Position numbers and translations under genes: made by a program | Part shown: piece by piece, positions 1 to 12,379 of the stretch | How the letters are laid out: every line of letters begins with the position of its first letter | How positions within the stretch are numbered: position 1 is the first letter of the stretch | Source: Anthoceros angustus | Taxonomy: Eukaryota; Streptophyta; Anthocerotopsida; Anthocerotales; Anthocerotaceae | Direction: 5' to 3' | Assembly: GCA_010909165.1 (NCBI GenBank) | Contig: MU008162.1 | Location: forward strand, 1,922,001 to 1,986,000 | DNA: 64,000 nucleotides | The notes under the pieces: generated by a model | Told to the model about the DNA's origin: nothing | Seen by the model: the letters and a program-made list of their open reading frames with translations, nothing else | Database searches by the model: none

Positions 1-60
1 GGGAACATCAAATGGCCGTCACAAAATGCCGAAAGAGTGATTAGACAAGCTGGAGCGAAA

Positions 61-1023
61 CTAGTCGAACAGGCTGAAGCCCATGTCGTCGTCCGACTCT
101 TCAGCGGGTTCCGCCTTTTCTTCCTCCTTGGCCGCTGCAGCAGCGGGTGCAGCAGCTGCTGGTGTCTCCACCGGAGCGGCGGCCACCACAAATTTGCTCG
201 GGTCCTTCAAGTACTCCTTCACCTTCACCGCCTGAGGGAATGAGTAGCCTGTCTCAATGGCAATAGCCAACACGTTCTTGTAACTGTTGACGAAGAAGTG
301 TGGTGCTGCCGCCAGTGTCGGGTAGTTCAGACCCAGAGAAAGTGCTGCCACTGTCGATATTCCGGCAGTGAGCTTGCTCATCAAGTCATCTTCTGTCAGA
401 TCCAAGACTGCAGGATCGAACACCGACCCATTATCGTAGATGCTCTGAACCACGAGCCCGTATGAGAAAGGACGGATTCCCAATTTAGCCAACAAAGCAG
501 CCTCAGAGGACCCGACCTTGTCACCCTTCTTGATAAGCTCCACCGGGGCTATGATTTCCACAGTTCCCTTGTTGATTTTCGTGGGAATGTTAAGCACCTG
601 AAAGAAAGAAGTCTGGGAGGGATCCAGCCCAGTGTTCCCCGGAGGAACCACCACATCAATGGGTGCCACGAGACCCACACGGGCAGGTGCTCCCACCTTG
701 TACTTGGCAACCTCCTCCCTCACCTCCTTCAGATCACCCTTGGTGAAGATCAGACCAACGTTACCCACCAGCAACGGTATCAAATTCAAGATAGCTTCAT
801 TGCCCGTCTTCTCAGAGTGGATACGAATGGTCCTCTTCATCATCGTGTTTTTTCCCATCAACACCACAGACTCGGGCCTCAACCCCTTCCTGATGGCCTG
901 CAACTGATTGGATCCAACATTGTCGGCGGCACAAATCAGGACCTGATTGAACTCCTCCAATAGGTCGCACATCTTCCTGTCATACGCCTGTTTCTTCTCC
1001 TGCTTGGTACCCTTGAAACCCAT
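61..1023 (-). CDS. RPP0: 60S acidic ribosomal protein P0 (uL10)
   Basis: An uninterrupted frame of 320 residues, the usual length for eukaryotic P0. P0 is the base of the ribosomal stalk: it binds 28S rRNA at the GTPase-associated centre and carries P1/P2 dimers. Visible features are the N-terminal uL10 domain (about residues 5-105, including [18 protein letters not shown]), the eukaryote-specific insertion (about 110-180), an Ala-rich hinge (about 275-300) with an [14 protein letters not shown] acidic stretch, and the conserved C-terminal tail ending [10 protein letters not shown], which binds elongation factors. The start was chosen because MGFKGTK is the conserved beginning of P0. I see no coding intron; a 5' UTR intron between 1024 and the transcription start is possible. 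It lies head to head with RPF1. Identification is secure; only expression is unproven. Confidence 0.97.
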   Translation of the reverse strand: MGFKGTKQEKKQAYDRKMCDLLEEFNQVLICAADNVGSNQLQAIRKGLRPESVVLMGKNTMMKRTIRIHSEKTGNEAILNLIPLLVGNVGLIFTKGDLKEVREEVAKYKVGAPARVGLVAPIDVVVPPGNTGLDPSQTSFFQVLNIPTKINKGTVEIIAPVELIKKGDKVGSSEAALLAKLGIRPFSYGLVVQSIYDNGSVFDPAVLDLTEDDLMSKLTAGISTVAALSLGLNYPTLAAAPHFFVNSYKNVLAIAIETGYSFPQAVKVKEYLKDPSKFVVAAAPVETPAAAAPAAAAAKEEEKAEPAEESDDDMGFSLFD

Positions 1024-1715
1024 TGCTCCTGTAATGGAAGGTACTGAAAGTTAGCGTCATTGAGATTGTCGCGAAGAGAAACATAATTCTATCGTAATAG
1101 AATGACTGACACCGGTAAGTCCTCCTAACATGGGAACCGAAGGCTAAGAAGTACCTTCAAGAGTTCCCCTGTTTGCCAAATGGGTCTGCAGCGTGGCCTA
1201 GCTACAAAGCAAGCTAAAGATACTCGGAAGACATGGACTTCGGATGCTGAGCGAGAAATCAAAACAGTACCACACCTGGTTCGAAGGATCCCGAAAAACT
1301 CCGGCAAACAAACGCTCCGCTTCACCGACAAAGGATACAAGGATGATTTCCTCGAGCTACGAACTGCAAGAAACTGGGGGCCAAGTCGAGCCTGGTCGGA
1401 CAAGGCGGGCAGAGTGACTGCCACTTTAACCCCGATATACGAGATGCGCCGACAAGTGAAGAGCGCAAAGCCACAGCAAAGGAAGGACCTAACTCTTGGC
1501 TCCCTCGCCTATTTCAACAGCCAATATTTAGGGTTTTGGCGTTTGTGTCCTTGAACCCTAAACCTCACCTAAGGAACCGCTGCTATCCATGGGGAGTATT
1601 TACGTATTGAGCACATCTTGCTCCTCTCGGTAGCATCCGCGTCAACTGATCCAGAACCAGGTGTTGGTATATCATAAGCTCAGGAACCCCTGTTCGTCCT
1701 TTTGGGCTTGGAGCC
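1024..1715. promoter_or_regulatory. Shared promoter of RPP0 and RPF1
   Basis: This 692-bp stretch separates two divergently transcribed ribosome-related genes. It holds telo-box-like motifs in both orientations (TTTAGGGTTTT near 1527-1537 and AACCCTAAACC near 1554-1564) and a TGGGCT site II-like motif near 1703. In plants, telo-box plus TGGGCY combinations are typical of ribosomal protein and ribosome-biogenesis promoters and are bound by TCP-type factors (established knowledge). Open frames here (for example 1180-1554 plus, 1125-1424 minus) resemble no protein I know and are probably UTR or promoter sequence. Confidence 0.7.
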
Positions 1716-3661
1716 ATGGCCAAGGGAAAGCGCAAACGTGGGGATGACGACGACGACGACGATGATGGAGATGATCGCAGAGATAAGAAGGTTGTGCTGC
1801 CCTCGCAGATTAGGAACAAGGATCGGAGAGCTGCTGCTTATGCAAAGTTAAAGACCGCGAAGAAAAGGGATAAGCAAAAGGCTCAGCAGGCGCGCTTGGC
1901 TGCTGAGAAGGAGGCCGAGGAGCTTGGCGAAGCGGTAAGCTGCTGAACGGTGGGTTGGGGGTATAGCAGTTGTCGCTGCAAGGTTTTCTGATGGGTGATG
2001 GATTTTACAGCCTCCGTCAAGGCAAATTCCCCGGACCATTGAGAACACTAGGGAGCCAGATGAGACAATTGCGCTGCCAGATGATGAAGAGGTGGGTTGT
2101 AGGATTTAGGGGGCTGAGGGGGCTGCATTTTTGTTTGATTTGACTAGCTACCAAATGGAAGGCTGAAGGAGGGATTCTGCAGCTTCATGCAGATGACGCA
2201 ACTGATGAGTTCAGTGCCCATTTATCACGAGCTCGGGAGTCGAGATTACTTATCACAACTTCCAAGGAGTGCTCAAACGTGAGACTATGATATGCTGTTG
2301 CCCAGACGTTTTCATGGGTGACTGTTACTGTGTGTTCGTGGTGCTGGAAAGGCAGTTTGGCTCACATGTTCTTAGCTTCTAATGCAGCCCACTCGGAAGT
2401 TCATCTTGGAACTGTTAAAGGTCATTCCGCACGCGCATTACTACAAGCGCGGAAGCTATGAATTGAAGCAGGTGAACTTTTTCGTCGAGTTTCACCCCTC
2501 CTTTCATAATATCACGCTTCTTACAGGCCTATGGTGGTTGGGTGACATGTCCCAGATTGTGAAGTATGCAAAGAACCGAGATTTTTCTGGCATCATGGTC
2601 ATCAACGAGAATCGCAAAGAGCCCAGTATGTCTCCAGACCTTGGGAAAACATCCTCTGGGTAATATAGGCTCAGGTGGAACTCATCGGTGTGTTTTTGTT
2701 TTCAACAGATGGTATGCTTCTTATAAATTTGCCGGATGGCCCTACTGCCCACTTTGTAATCTCCAACCTTGTGCTCAGCAAGAAAATAAAGGTAAGCCGC
2801 AGCCTCACCTGGTGGAGGGTTGGCATTTTGCTACATTTGGCGTATGGAGTTGAGTTGGTAACTTTTTATTGAACTGTAAAATGCAGGGCCATGGGCGAGC
2901 AACTAGTCATATACCTGAACTTATTCTAAACAATTTTACAACCCGCCTAGGGCATCGAATTGGCAGGTGTGGGTTTCATTTCTTTATAGCTCTCTTGGAA
3001 TTGCATGACAAATGAATTGGTGGGTCTACGAGTATATGACGATCTTCTTTGGCAGTGCAGGCTTTTTGCTTCTGTATTCCCCCAAAACCCCAATTTCAAG
3101 GGTCGACGGGTTGTAACTTTTCACAATCAACGTGATTTTATTTTCTTCCGGCATCACAGGTACACGCGAGGCTCATTGTCACTGTCTGGCTCTTTACATC
3201 TAAAAGTTCGGTCACGCACTTACAAGTGGTGTTTCAGATATATTTTTGAAACCAAAGAGGTAAAGGAGCCTCTCACGAAGAAGAGCAAAGTTGAAGGGGC
3301 TGTGAAGAAGAGAAAGACTAAAGAGACTGTCATATCTCGATTGCAGGTAAGCCTGGTAGTTTTGCGTCAGCCTGAGTGTGGCACAGAAAAATTCAAACAA
3401 CTAAAGAGGTGCTCGTGAGTCCTGCTTGAAGTAATGGAGTGGAATTGCAGGAGTTGGGTCCTCGTTTCACTCTGAAGCTTCAGAGCCTACAGCATGGGAC
3501 CTTTGACTCTAAGTACGGTGAATATGAGTGGCTTCACAAGGTAATCATGTCAACGCTGCCTGTGGGCACCTGGCGTTGCTTCTTTTTCAGCTACATCAAC
3601 TGATGGATCTCTCCTCTGGCAGCCTGACATGGACACGAGTCGACGGAGATTTTTCCTATGA
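1716..3661 (+). CDS. RPF1: Ribosome production factor 1 (Brix domain), 11 exons
   Basis: Spliced gene for a nucleolar Brix-domain protein of the RPF1 family, needed for 27S pre-rRNA processing and 60S assembly. Exons by my reading: 1716-1934, 2011-2091, 2183-2278, 2388-2471, 2556-2625, 2709-2791, 2887-2966, 3061-3159, 3238-3346, 3451-3540, 3623-3661. All junctions are GT-AG and keep frame, giving 349 residues, the same length as human RPF1. The N-terminus is Lys-rich with a run of nine Asp residues after MAKGKRKRG, then charged coiled-coil sequence. The Brix domain (from about residue 125) shows [29 protein letters not shown] and [20 protein letters not shown], the RPF1 signature. The end, [20 protein letters not shown] and DTSRRRFFL, is also diagnostic. 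The start has a plant-like context (gccATGGC). IMP4 is a paralogous family but matches less well. Confidence 0.95.
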
Positions 3662-3990
3662 AAAACCCATCAGAAATCGTCCCCTGCTAGGAAGAAGACG
3701 AAGAAGTATAGTTTAGTCCACTTGTATTTTTGTGTGTCATGAGACCTGGTACTTAACAACTTGTACCATTGTACCGTGGTGTGCGTAAGCTACTTGCACC
3801 AAGGGCATCCACTCCTTTTAGGCACCCCTTTTAGGATCAATCTAAGCCCACATGTGTCCATCTGGCAAATGTGTCATTTGGACTGAGCCATCGGGTAGCT
3901 CGTCGTTCGGTGCGTCCACACAAATCACGAACAATTTTTTTGGAGAATGATCCTACAATTCAATTTTAGATGAACAATAGCTCATCAAAA
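3662..3990 (+). other. RPF1 3' flank
   Basis: AT-richer sequence after the RPF1 stop, presumably 3' UTR and terminator. I see no gene, only the transition into retrotransposon sequence near 3.9 kb. Confidence 0.5.
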
Positions 3991-3995
3991 AGTTA

Positions 3996-4232
3996 TTATC
4001 TTTGTAGAGTATCAAGTCTGATGTTCATGACCCTGGCCGATTGTTTTATGTTTGTTTTAAGCACTCGGTCGCACACTCTACATTCTGCGACCAGCCTTTC
4101 TACATCTCCATACATCCTTGCCCATAAGTGTGTGGGCCTGAGCATGCTGTAGGTGCGCTTAGCACCAAAATGCCCTAAGCCTTCATGCACCTGGGTGATG
4201 AGTCCTCGACCATCCCTAGGAGCGTCTCGCAC
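3996..4232 (-). pseudogene. Gypsy integrase fragment (HHCC zinc-binding domain)
   Basis: A 78-residue frame containing HEGLGHFGAKRTY, then RPTHLWARMYGDVE and CRVCDRV. This is the H-x-H...C-x2-C zinc-binding N-terminal domain of Ty3/Gypsy integrases, with the usual spacing. The frame stops right after it, and no integrase catalytic core follows before the RPF1 3' end, so the element is truncated. In orientation and order it is the downstream end of the minus-strand Gypsy whose protease and gag lie at 19.2-20.7 kb. It is a dead fragment. Confidence 0.8.
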
Positions 4233-4471
4233 ACCCCGCCTCCGTTAATTGGACGTCTCCAACCAGCCACAGGCAGCGCAGGGATCTCAACCATGAATTA
4301 TTTGTTGTGAGGGGCACAAATCGCCCCTTTTGTACATCGGCTGGGGCGTCATAGCCCCCAGATTTTTCAGGTCCTAAAAACAGCTATCGTGAAGAGACAC
4401 GCCTACAATTCCGAGCGATCTTAGGTCCAGTGTGGCACCCTATCCAAATTCCATTCCTAGGATGCTATCAC

Positions 4472-4960
4472 CTATTTGCCTACTCTATCTGCGCGCCCTT
4501 CTCCGACTTGGCCGCTTGGCTGTCCTGCTTCTTGTGTTGTAGGAAGCAAAGGAGCCATCTGGCCAGACCCATCAGCTGTGCTGATACCAATTTTCGGGTC
4601 AACCAGCCATTGGGTTCCGACCACGCCTGTCTTGACCAGGCTACTGGCCGGCATGTTCCTCTTCCGAGAGGGTTCAATCACCAACCCACCCGCTTCCTCC
4701 TTGCTGCGCTCATACACTTTCTTGATCAATTCGATATCCCAATCCTGAGGCTTCGCTCTAATTCCCTCGCCTGGTTGCTTGTCCTTCAGCTGGCGAGCGC
4801 ACTCCTGCACCAGTCCTAGGCTCACATAATTCCACCGCTTCTCCATGAAGCCAAGCCCCAGCTCCTTCACCAATTCCCTAGCTCGGACCTTCCAATGGTC
4901 CATATTATTCCATGCCACATTCGCAGCGGCCTTGGCGCCATGCTCTTGCCGTAACCTCAC
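4472..4960 (-). CDS. Unrecognised repeat-encoded ORF (gag-like?)
   Basis: A 162-residue frame, hydrophilic and rich in Lys, Glu and Arg, with the segments WNNMDHWKVRARELVKELG and DWDIELIKKVYERSKEEAGG. I do not recognise the family. Upstream on the same strand a short frame begins MAAGAASKSGAAALEQEEQG at 5233 in a plant-like start context and is probably the true N-terminus, separated by frameshifts. A TATA-containing AT-rich segment lies upstream of that (5345-5640). The layout suggests the first ORF of a retroelement, but no reverse transcriptase is attached. The second copy of the frame (6180-6700) is broken by indels. Confidence 0.35.
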   Translation of the reverse strand: MRLRQEHGAKAAANVAWNNMDHWKVRARELVKELGLGFMEKRWNYVSLGLVQECARQLKDKQPGEGIRAKPQDWDIELIKKVYERSKEEAGGLVIEPSRKRNMPASSLVKTGVVGTQWLVDPKIGISTADGSGQMAPLLPTTQEAGQPSGQVGEGRADRVGK

Positions 4961-5344
4961 TACCCTTGGCGCTCGAATTGGCGACGCCCCTCGAATTTCC
5001 TAGCAGGCGGCCTCCTGTGGTTCCTACCTCCTCAACAAACGCCGCCGCGTGGCGCCCGCCTCCCTCTGGCGAGCCGCGACCTCGTGAGGATTTGAAGCCG
5101 CCTCCGTGGTGCGCCTCGCCTCCTTTCGATCGGTGCTCCTCCAACAGCACTCCTCGGCGCCACAACACTCCCGGCCTTGCTCCTCCTGCTCCAGTGCTGC
5201 CGCCCCACTCTTCGACGCTGCTCCAGCCGCCATTGCGCTCCACCGTTTGAATGAGTTTCTGTTTCCCCCCCGGGTTCTCTTAGGGTTAAATTCCCCTGAC
5301 TTCCCCTACCGGGATAAAGATAAATTATCCTGTAAGCTACGTTT

Positions 5345-5640
5345 ACCTAGGTTATAATTAGTAATATGAAAGGGTATTATGAAACATCATAATTAAGTAG
5401 TATATAAGACATCTTTTTTGTATTGAGAACATAACATAAACATTTTTCTCTTGTGATAATAAGTTCCTATCTCGTGAGTTTCCTCTCTCGAAACTTATCA
5501 GGCTGGATGCTAACTGGCTTGTGCCATGGCAGCAACTCAATGACATGATCTACAGGGCGTTAGGGAGGGAGTTTTGTTGGGTCTGCAAATACACGAACTC
5601 CTAAAGAATGACTTCATGGAAGGTGGGAGCGATCCTCATG
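5345..5640 (-). promoter_or_regulatory. AT-rich promoter-like segment (repeated at 6964-7250)
   Basis: Read on the minus strand it contains CTTATATACTAC, a plausible TATA box, followed by a leader running toward the MAAGAASK frame at 5233. It may be part of an LTR. The two copies are nearly identical over about 290 bp, unlike their GC-rich surroundings. Confidence 0.35.
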
Positions 5641-7625
5641 AGCCTTGGCCTCAACGGCCCTTTCTTCCGTTCCTTCAGGCATGATTCTTTTAGCTTTGCC
5701 CGGATACAAGAATTTGCAAGCGGTTGCTTTTATTGAAAGTGGACCTGCAACCAAGCTTTATTAAGAGTATATTGCTCACTCTGCATGATGTATGTCTTGT
5801 TCCCTTTCGTGAGGTTGAGTCGTTGGACAGCCAATAACGTGATAATCTTGGAAGGGGTTAATATACAAACCCCTTCCGACAACCGAAACCCCTTCACAAA
5901 AAGACACCGTTTGAAATGCAAAATCGTCGAATCCTCGTCATGACACCATGCTAATTGGACGCCTCCAACCAGCCACAGCCACAGGATCTCAACCATGAAT
6001 TATTTGTTGTGAGGGGCACAAATCGCCTTTGTACATCGGTCAGCGCCATAGCCTCGCATTTTAGCCCAAATTAGCGATTCAGGCAGGTGGCACCCTATCC
6101 AAATTCCATTCCTAGGATGCTATCACCCATTTGCCTACTCTATCTGCGCCCTTCTCCGACTTGGCTTATCGTCCCGCTTGTGTTGTAGGAAGCAAAGGAG
6201 CCATCTGCTGCACTCCATCACCGTGTCGATACTAATTTTCGGGTCAACCAGCCATTGGGTTCCCGACCACGCCTGCCTTGACTGTGGCTACTGGCCGTGC
6301 TCCTCTTCCGAGAGGGTTCAATCACCAACCCACCCGCTTCCTCCTGCGCACACTTTCTTGATCAATTCTGATATCCCAATCCCGAGGCTTCGCTCTAATT
6401 CCCTCGCCTCGGTTGCTTGTCCTTCACCGGCGAGCGACTCGCACCAAATTTAGGCTCACATAATTCCACCGCCTCCATGAAGCCAAGCCCCAGCTCCTTC
6501 ACCACCCCTAGCTCGGACCTTCCAATGGTCCATATTCGCCATCAAGGCCACAATTTCAGCGGCGGCCTTGGGCGCCATGCTCTTGCCGTAACCTCACTAC
6601 CCTTGGCGCCTCGAATTGGCGACGTCCCGCCTCGAATTTCCTAGCAGGCGGCCTCCTGTGGTTCCTACCTCCTCAACAACGCCGCCAAGAGCGCCCCATG
6701 TCATGAGCCCGCGCTACCGCTAGTGAGGATTTGAAGCTGCCTCCCTCCGTGGGTGCGCCTCGCCTCCTTTCGATCGGTGCTCCTCCAACAGCCAGCCTCG
6801 ACGCTTGCTCCACCAGCCTCGACGCTTGCTCCAGCCGACGCCCCACTCTTCGACGCCGCTACCGCCATTGCGCCCACCGTTTGAATGAGTTTCGCTTTCC
6901 GGTTCTCTTAGGTTAAATTCTCGACTTCTACCGGATAAAGATAAATTATCCTGCTACGTTTACCTAGGTTATAATTAGTAATATGAAAGGGTATTATGAA
7001 ACATCATAATTAAGTAGTATATAAGACATCTTTTTTGTATTGAGAACATAACATAAACATTTTTCTCTTGTGATAATAAGTTCCTATCTCGTGAGTTTCC
7101 TCTCTCGAAACTTATCAGGCTGGATGCTAACTGGCTTGTGCCATGGCAGCAACTCAATGACATGATCTACAGGGCGTTAGGGAGGGAGTTTTGTTGGGTC
7201 TGCAAATACACTGCCGAACTCCTACAGCAATGACTTCATGGAAGGTGGGAGCAGATCCTCATGAGCCTTGGCCTCAACGGCCCTTTCTTCCCGGGTTCCT
7301 TCCAGGGCATGATTCTTTTTAGCTTTGCCAGATACAAGAATTTGCCGAAGCAGTTGCTTTATTGAAAGTGGACACTGCAACCAACTGTTTATTAAGAGTA
7401 TATTGCTCACTCTGCATGATGTATGTCTTGTTCCCTTTCGTGAGGTTGAGTACGTTGGACAGCCAATAACGTGATAATCTTGGAAGGGGGTTAATATACA
7501 AACCCCCTTCCGCACAACCGAAACCCCCTTCACAAAAAAGACACCGTTTGGGAAATGCGAAATACGTCGAATCCTCCGTCAACAGCACCATGCTAAATAC
7601 GAAAGGGGAAAAAAACATTGATATT

Positions 7626-10600
7626 TCACAATTCATAAAACAAAGAGGCATCTACTGGCTGGCCGCCGCCTGAGTATCCTTGCCCACGGCTATGCTTTGA
7701 CACAAGTAATGAAAGAAAATCCGATATCACGCTTTCAAAACCCCTTTCCCTCGAATATAGTCTTTCCTCTACAAAGATCCTCAAAGTGACTGATCCGAGA
7801 CTCATCGCGCTTGGTGGCTTCAATCTAAAACAACGCCAGTGCGCATGCTCCAATTCTACTACAAGCTGCCTCTGCCAGGCCTTCGCTTCATCATCTTCTT
7901 GTCGCCTGGTCCTTGCCACCACTCCTGCCGCACAGATCTGTGGTTTGTTGTCCTTCCTCTAGCAAGTCCCTGCTTATGCTTTCATCCTCCTTGCACTAAG
8001 TGGAACCACCGAGCTTTCAAACAATTTTTTCGCTAATACAAACTTCTTTAGCCTGACAGGCCGCCTCTCCGGGCCTCGAATGTGAGCTCCTTCCAGGCAA
8101 AACCTCAAAACCATGTATGCGTGGGATATAACCAGCACAATGGATGTTGTCCCACCTCTAATCCAGAGAATGTTTTGATGAATTTCATCATCAACCCGAG
8201 AGGTCTTTGGTAGGCACACCACCATTTTGTCTTGAGACATGTACACCGCTTCTTCACCATGATCATGTGCAATCACGGATCGTCCATTGTTAAAAGTCCC
8301 TCAATATTGGGCGCCATAGCCGCTCTTGCCGCCCTTCACACACCAAGCTATGTACTCCACGTCTCAAATCCACCTGTTACTCATGTTTGTTTTGTCCCAA
8401 ACGAAGGACACCATTCCACCCTTGCCACATAATCCACGCATGCACTCTCTCACAAGGTGAGCTTCTTCCACTCACATGACAATGAGCCCGAATTCTTCCG
8501 CCGTCTTCTCCTCGAAGCTTTGGAAACTGTGTTCATCATGCCCGATCCAACCGACTATCCATAGGACCAATGTCAAAGCCTCTTGGGACATCCATAACCA
8601 AGGGTATAAGCCCGTCAAGGAATCCCGCATCTCCATAATGTTTCTTTTTCCACTTGATAGTAACACTCTTTCTCGCACAACAAATGAATGTGCGTCCGTC
8701 TTTCAAATCCTTGTCCGATTGCACCGCTCATCCTCAAGACTCTTCCAATTGTTAATCTCAAATATGAAGTTCTTGAAATCCTCAGCTTTTGCAAATTCTC
8801 CACATCCTTTATTTGTCAACGCCGTGGAAAGAAAAACGAGCAGGGACACCACATTCCTATTGTATTCAAACAAGCGACGATGACGGGAGGGTGTGAAAGC
8901 GACGCCACCGCCGCCCTTCACACCTCCATCGACAAATTTGGTTTGGAGTGCACATGCCAGCGCCGGCGCCGGCGCCCGCCGGCCAGAGGTAGAGCAGGAC
9001 GGCCGACATGGGCGCCGGCGCCGTGACATGTGCCTCAAGATCAAGGGGGAGGCACCCGCCCCCCACTATCGTGCCATTCTCTCAGACAGATGTGGCGCGG
9101 CCACGCCTCGCGAAACAAAAACCAAAGCGACTCATTGTCAGTGGTGACGGATCTCACCTTCCCAGCAAAAGCCGTTTGAAATCGAGCAATCATGTCGTCC
9201 GTTGAGTGTAGAGGATATTCCTTCCTCACTTCCTCGAAAGATGAGCACTCCAGATGTTTAGCCATGGCCACTTGAATAACATGCGTCTTTCTTGAAGTAA
9301 TTTCGTCCTCCATTCCTTTGAGATCGAGGATGCCACAAGATCTTCCCCTTGCCGTGACAAGAATCTGCCCACATTCACTGGTATACCTCGGAATGATTTC
9401 CGTGGTTTCATGAGCATGTCTTCGGCTTGAAATACACTTCCACGTGTTTGGGATCATCCGTGACTTTCCTTTTCCCTTCCCTTTCTTGCGCAGGTATGTG
9501 CTTCTTCCGCCTGTAACTCGCCGCTTCCCACTTTGAAAAGATCTTATCAATATTATCCCATACCTTGCCCTCCCGCCGAGATGCAGATGTGTGTCCCGTT
9601 GTCCACTTTGTTCGCTTGTACACGCCATCTCCTTCATCATCTTCAATTAATCCAAGAACCTTATAAAGATTGAACTTCCATGACATGGTCATCACTCCAT
9701 CCCGACGCCGCAATAAGAAGCTCATCTCGTAAATATCTTACTTCAATAAAAGACATTTTCTTCCGCTTGTCGACATTGTGTTATGGTCTTGCAAGAACTC
9801 TCATCTCACCGTAAGCCCACAGATACATGCGCTTCAACATATTGAAAGCAGGACTTCCAGCAATATCGCCAAGTGCTTCATAGCAAGATATGTGTGGTTC
9901 CCCAAGTACACCCATAATATATTTCTTGGCAATCGCCATCCAACTTGCTAATATCGTTGCACTCCCGGGTCAATCATGCATGAATGGCGAACCCTTCTTC
10001 AATCCTTCCTTGAAATAACTCGGGCTAGGTAGTTTGACCATGCCTCGTCCACCCTCCCGATTTGGGCATCGGTGTAATAAAAGATCGGCTTCAAATTCTC
10101 AAGCTTTACCAAGATCGCCTCCGAACAACTTTCTTGCATAGGCGAGTCCCCGATTATTGTCAATGGGTCCGATTCGGATAGCATCTTCAAGTCTTTCCTC
10201 ATCTCGCACATGGACGCTACTATCCCTGGTGGGCTTCACTCACGCTTTCCTTCCTGGATTTCTTCTTTCTCTTCTGGAGCCTCGGTGTGAGCGATCGGTC
10301 AAGGCGTGCCCACCATGCCTTGCTCTCCCACTCGAGTCCCTGTCTCCATACTCTCGGATCGGCGGACACAGGAGGTGCCTCAGAACGCACCGCCCACCGC
10401 CGACCCACCGTCTCTTCCGCAACAAGTGGCGTCAGATGGGCCGGCCGCCGGCGCCAACCCTTCGTGCCTTGGGAACCCGAAACCGCTTGGGGTCCGTGTA
10501 ACCGAGTCTCAAGACTTACTCGGAGGGCGCCGCCGGCGCGCCCTCCTCCTCGGCATACTAATCGGGTACCTCCATGGAGGAGCCGGAAAAGGAATGTCCA

Positions 10601-12120
10601 AGAACGGAGCATCCTTCCATCCTCTCGCCTCCGAAAGTCGCCATCGCCGAGTGGGACGCCGGTATACACCCATCCTCCTCATCGGATGGGCCGAGCTCAC
10701 TAGCCGCTGCGCGCGGCCCATCATGCACATTCGTCGCCGGGCTCGACTGTCGACATTTCCTCCTATCTTTGGATGACGGATTCGGTAATCTTCCGCATAT
10801 GGTCGTAATTAGTGCTCTAGCTTCGAGCATCCAAAACAGAAAAGGATTGAGGAAAGGCAAGATAGGCACAAGTCATGGAAACCAACATACCACGATTTGC
10901 ATCAAGCTTGAAAACCTTATTCCAAAGTTTTACTTAGCTATCGACGATAGCATTTCAAATCCTCCACCAGTTTGAAGGATCACTTCTTGCTTTGGAAGCC
11001 ATGTGGTGACCTCATAAGCCTTGTACATGGTTTCATCTTCGCTTATCCGATCAAATACCAAAGGCTTTGTTGTGCAGATAAAACATTCTCGCCCATCCAT
11101 ATCCACGCCCATAGAACCCAGCCCTTGCTCTGGTTTGGCAAGGCCCCTTGAACCCTACGACCCAGGTTTCAATAGAGGAGTCCAAAATTGTTCTCCTCAA
11201 GGCTCCTCATCTGTGTCAACATCTAGTCCTTCTTGAGCAGAACATTGGCCTCCACCTTGCTCCCCAACCGCCGTATGGCAAGAGTATCCTCATAGTTAAA
11301 TGGCGTTGGAATAGGCGGCACCGATTGCCTGTGGGGTCTCTTCCTCGGTCTCCTCCTGCAGCCTTCTCCTTCTAGCCGGCCTTCCCGGATGTTAGGCCGA
11401 TTTCCCATGCCCAATTGACAAATTACCTCGTGGCGGTGCTTGATGGCCTGGTTGTATCTCGCGCCTCCACCGGAGGTAGGCCGCGCCTTCTCCAACATCC
11501 ACACACCCGCCGCATCCTTCTTCTTGCCGGGCCGGGATTTCTTGGTTTTGGGCATCGGGTCGATGTTCGCCTCGTTCTCCACGCCTTCCTACTTGCCTTC
11601 CGCTTGCCATCCTCAAGAGATTAGATACAATCGCCATAGGAAGTAGCAATTCAAAGAAGGAATCGCACAACTTGAAGGAAATTTGCGAGCAAGGGGAGGG
11701 CCATACCAAGACTATGTGAATCGCGAAGAGGAAATGGCGGAGGATCGCGTAGCGGAGAAGTCGCGTCGGGAGACGCCAAAAGTCCTTCGCACGAGAGTTG
11801 ATCTCGAGGCGGCCGCCACCGTCCGTCTGGCTCGAAGAACTTGCCTCTCTCGTGGTTACTCCACTTGAATCGAAAGTATGACGCCCGCTCGGTCACGCCA
11901 CATGTGCAGCAACCCTAACCATAAATGTCAATTAAGGAAATGATTACGGAAAACCATTTATAGGACCCTAAGTCAAAAGCCGCATATGTGAACCCCAATG
12001 CCGAGAAAACAATGAAGAGGCGGTGCCTCGCAGCCAAGTTCTGAAGATCTTTCGGTTTATTTGCTCATAATGGCATTTCCACCTTACCTTCACCACGGCC
12101 TATGTCATGTCATACCACGC
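7626..12120 (-). other. Unrecognised minus-strand coding remnants of the DNA transposon
   Basis: A series of interrupted minus-strand frames, including 7974-8276, 8703-9044, 9041-9646 (201 residues), 9408-9725, 9999-10211, 10220-10669 and 11223-11582. The 9408-9725 frame has a Trp/Arg/Lys-rich segment (KVWDNIDKIFSKWEAASYRR) that could be a Myb/trihelix-like DNA-binding region, but that is weak. The 11223-11582 frame starts with a Lys/Pro-rich basic stretch. I cannot join these into one protein or assign a family. GC-rich CGGCGCCGGCG blocks (8960-9030, 10430-10540) interrupt them. They read as the second gene of the two-gene transposon, degraded or damaged by consensus indels. Confidence 0.35.
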
Positions 12121-12379
12121 CTGTGAAGAGTGAGGACCATATTTGATTTATAGAGGTGCGGAGTCCTCGTGCCGGCAATGTTGCGCGCCACACACATCAC
12201 TGTCAAGAGGTCGAAGCGTCCACAAAGTTCATTCCGCACTCACAGCGATCAAGGGGAACATGTACTTGAGAACAAGTGTTGGGTTTGCATCGCCTCCGCC
12301 TCTGCTCACCCATGTAATGACCTCATTGATGTTGTCGCAGCAGAAATGTTGTGACCCTACTAGAAAAGGGCACCTTATG

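Larger units (their letters stand above)
4245..7594. repeat. Direct tandem duplication, pair 1 (4245-5950 / 5951-7594)
   Basis: Both copies begin with TAATTGGACG(T/C)CTCCAACC and run through the same sequence, ending about 110 bp inside the left end of the DNA transposon. The AT-rich 5349-5640 stretch is essentially identical to its partner around 6968-7260. The GC-rich parts differ by many 1-8 bp gaps and very few substitutions. Copy 1 keeps a long minus-strand frame at 4472-4960 that copy 2 lacks; copy 2 is more complete near 7260-7590. That polarity suggests an unmerged assembly overlap rather than a biological duplication. Confidence 0.85.

Noticed and set aside
1527-1564. Interstitial telomere repeat
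   Set aside because: Only single TTTAGGG-type units are present; they are telo-box promoter motifs.
1716-3661. IMP4 as identity of the Brix gene
   Set aside because: Length of 349 residues, the acidic N-terminus and the [18 protein letters not shown] / DTSRRRFFL end fit RPF1 better.
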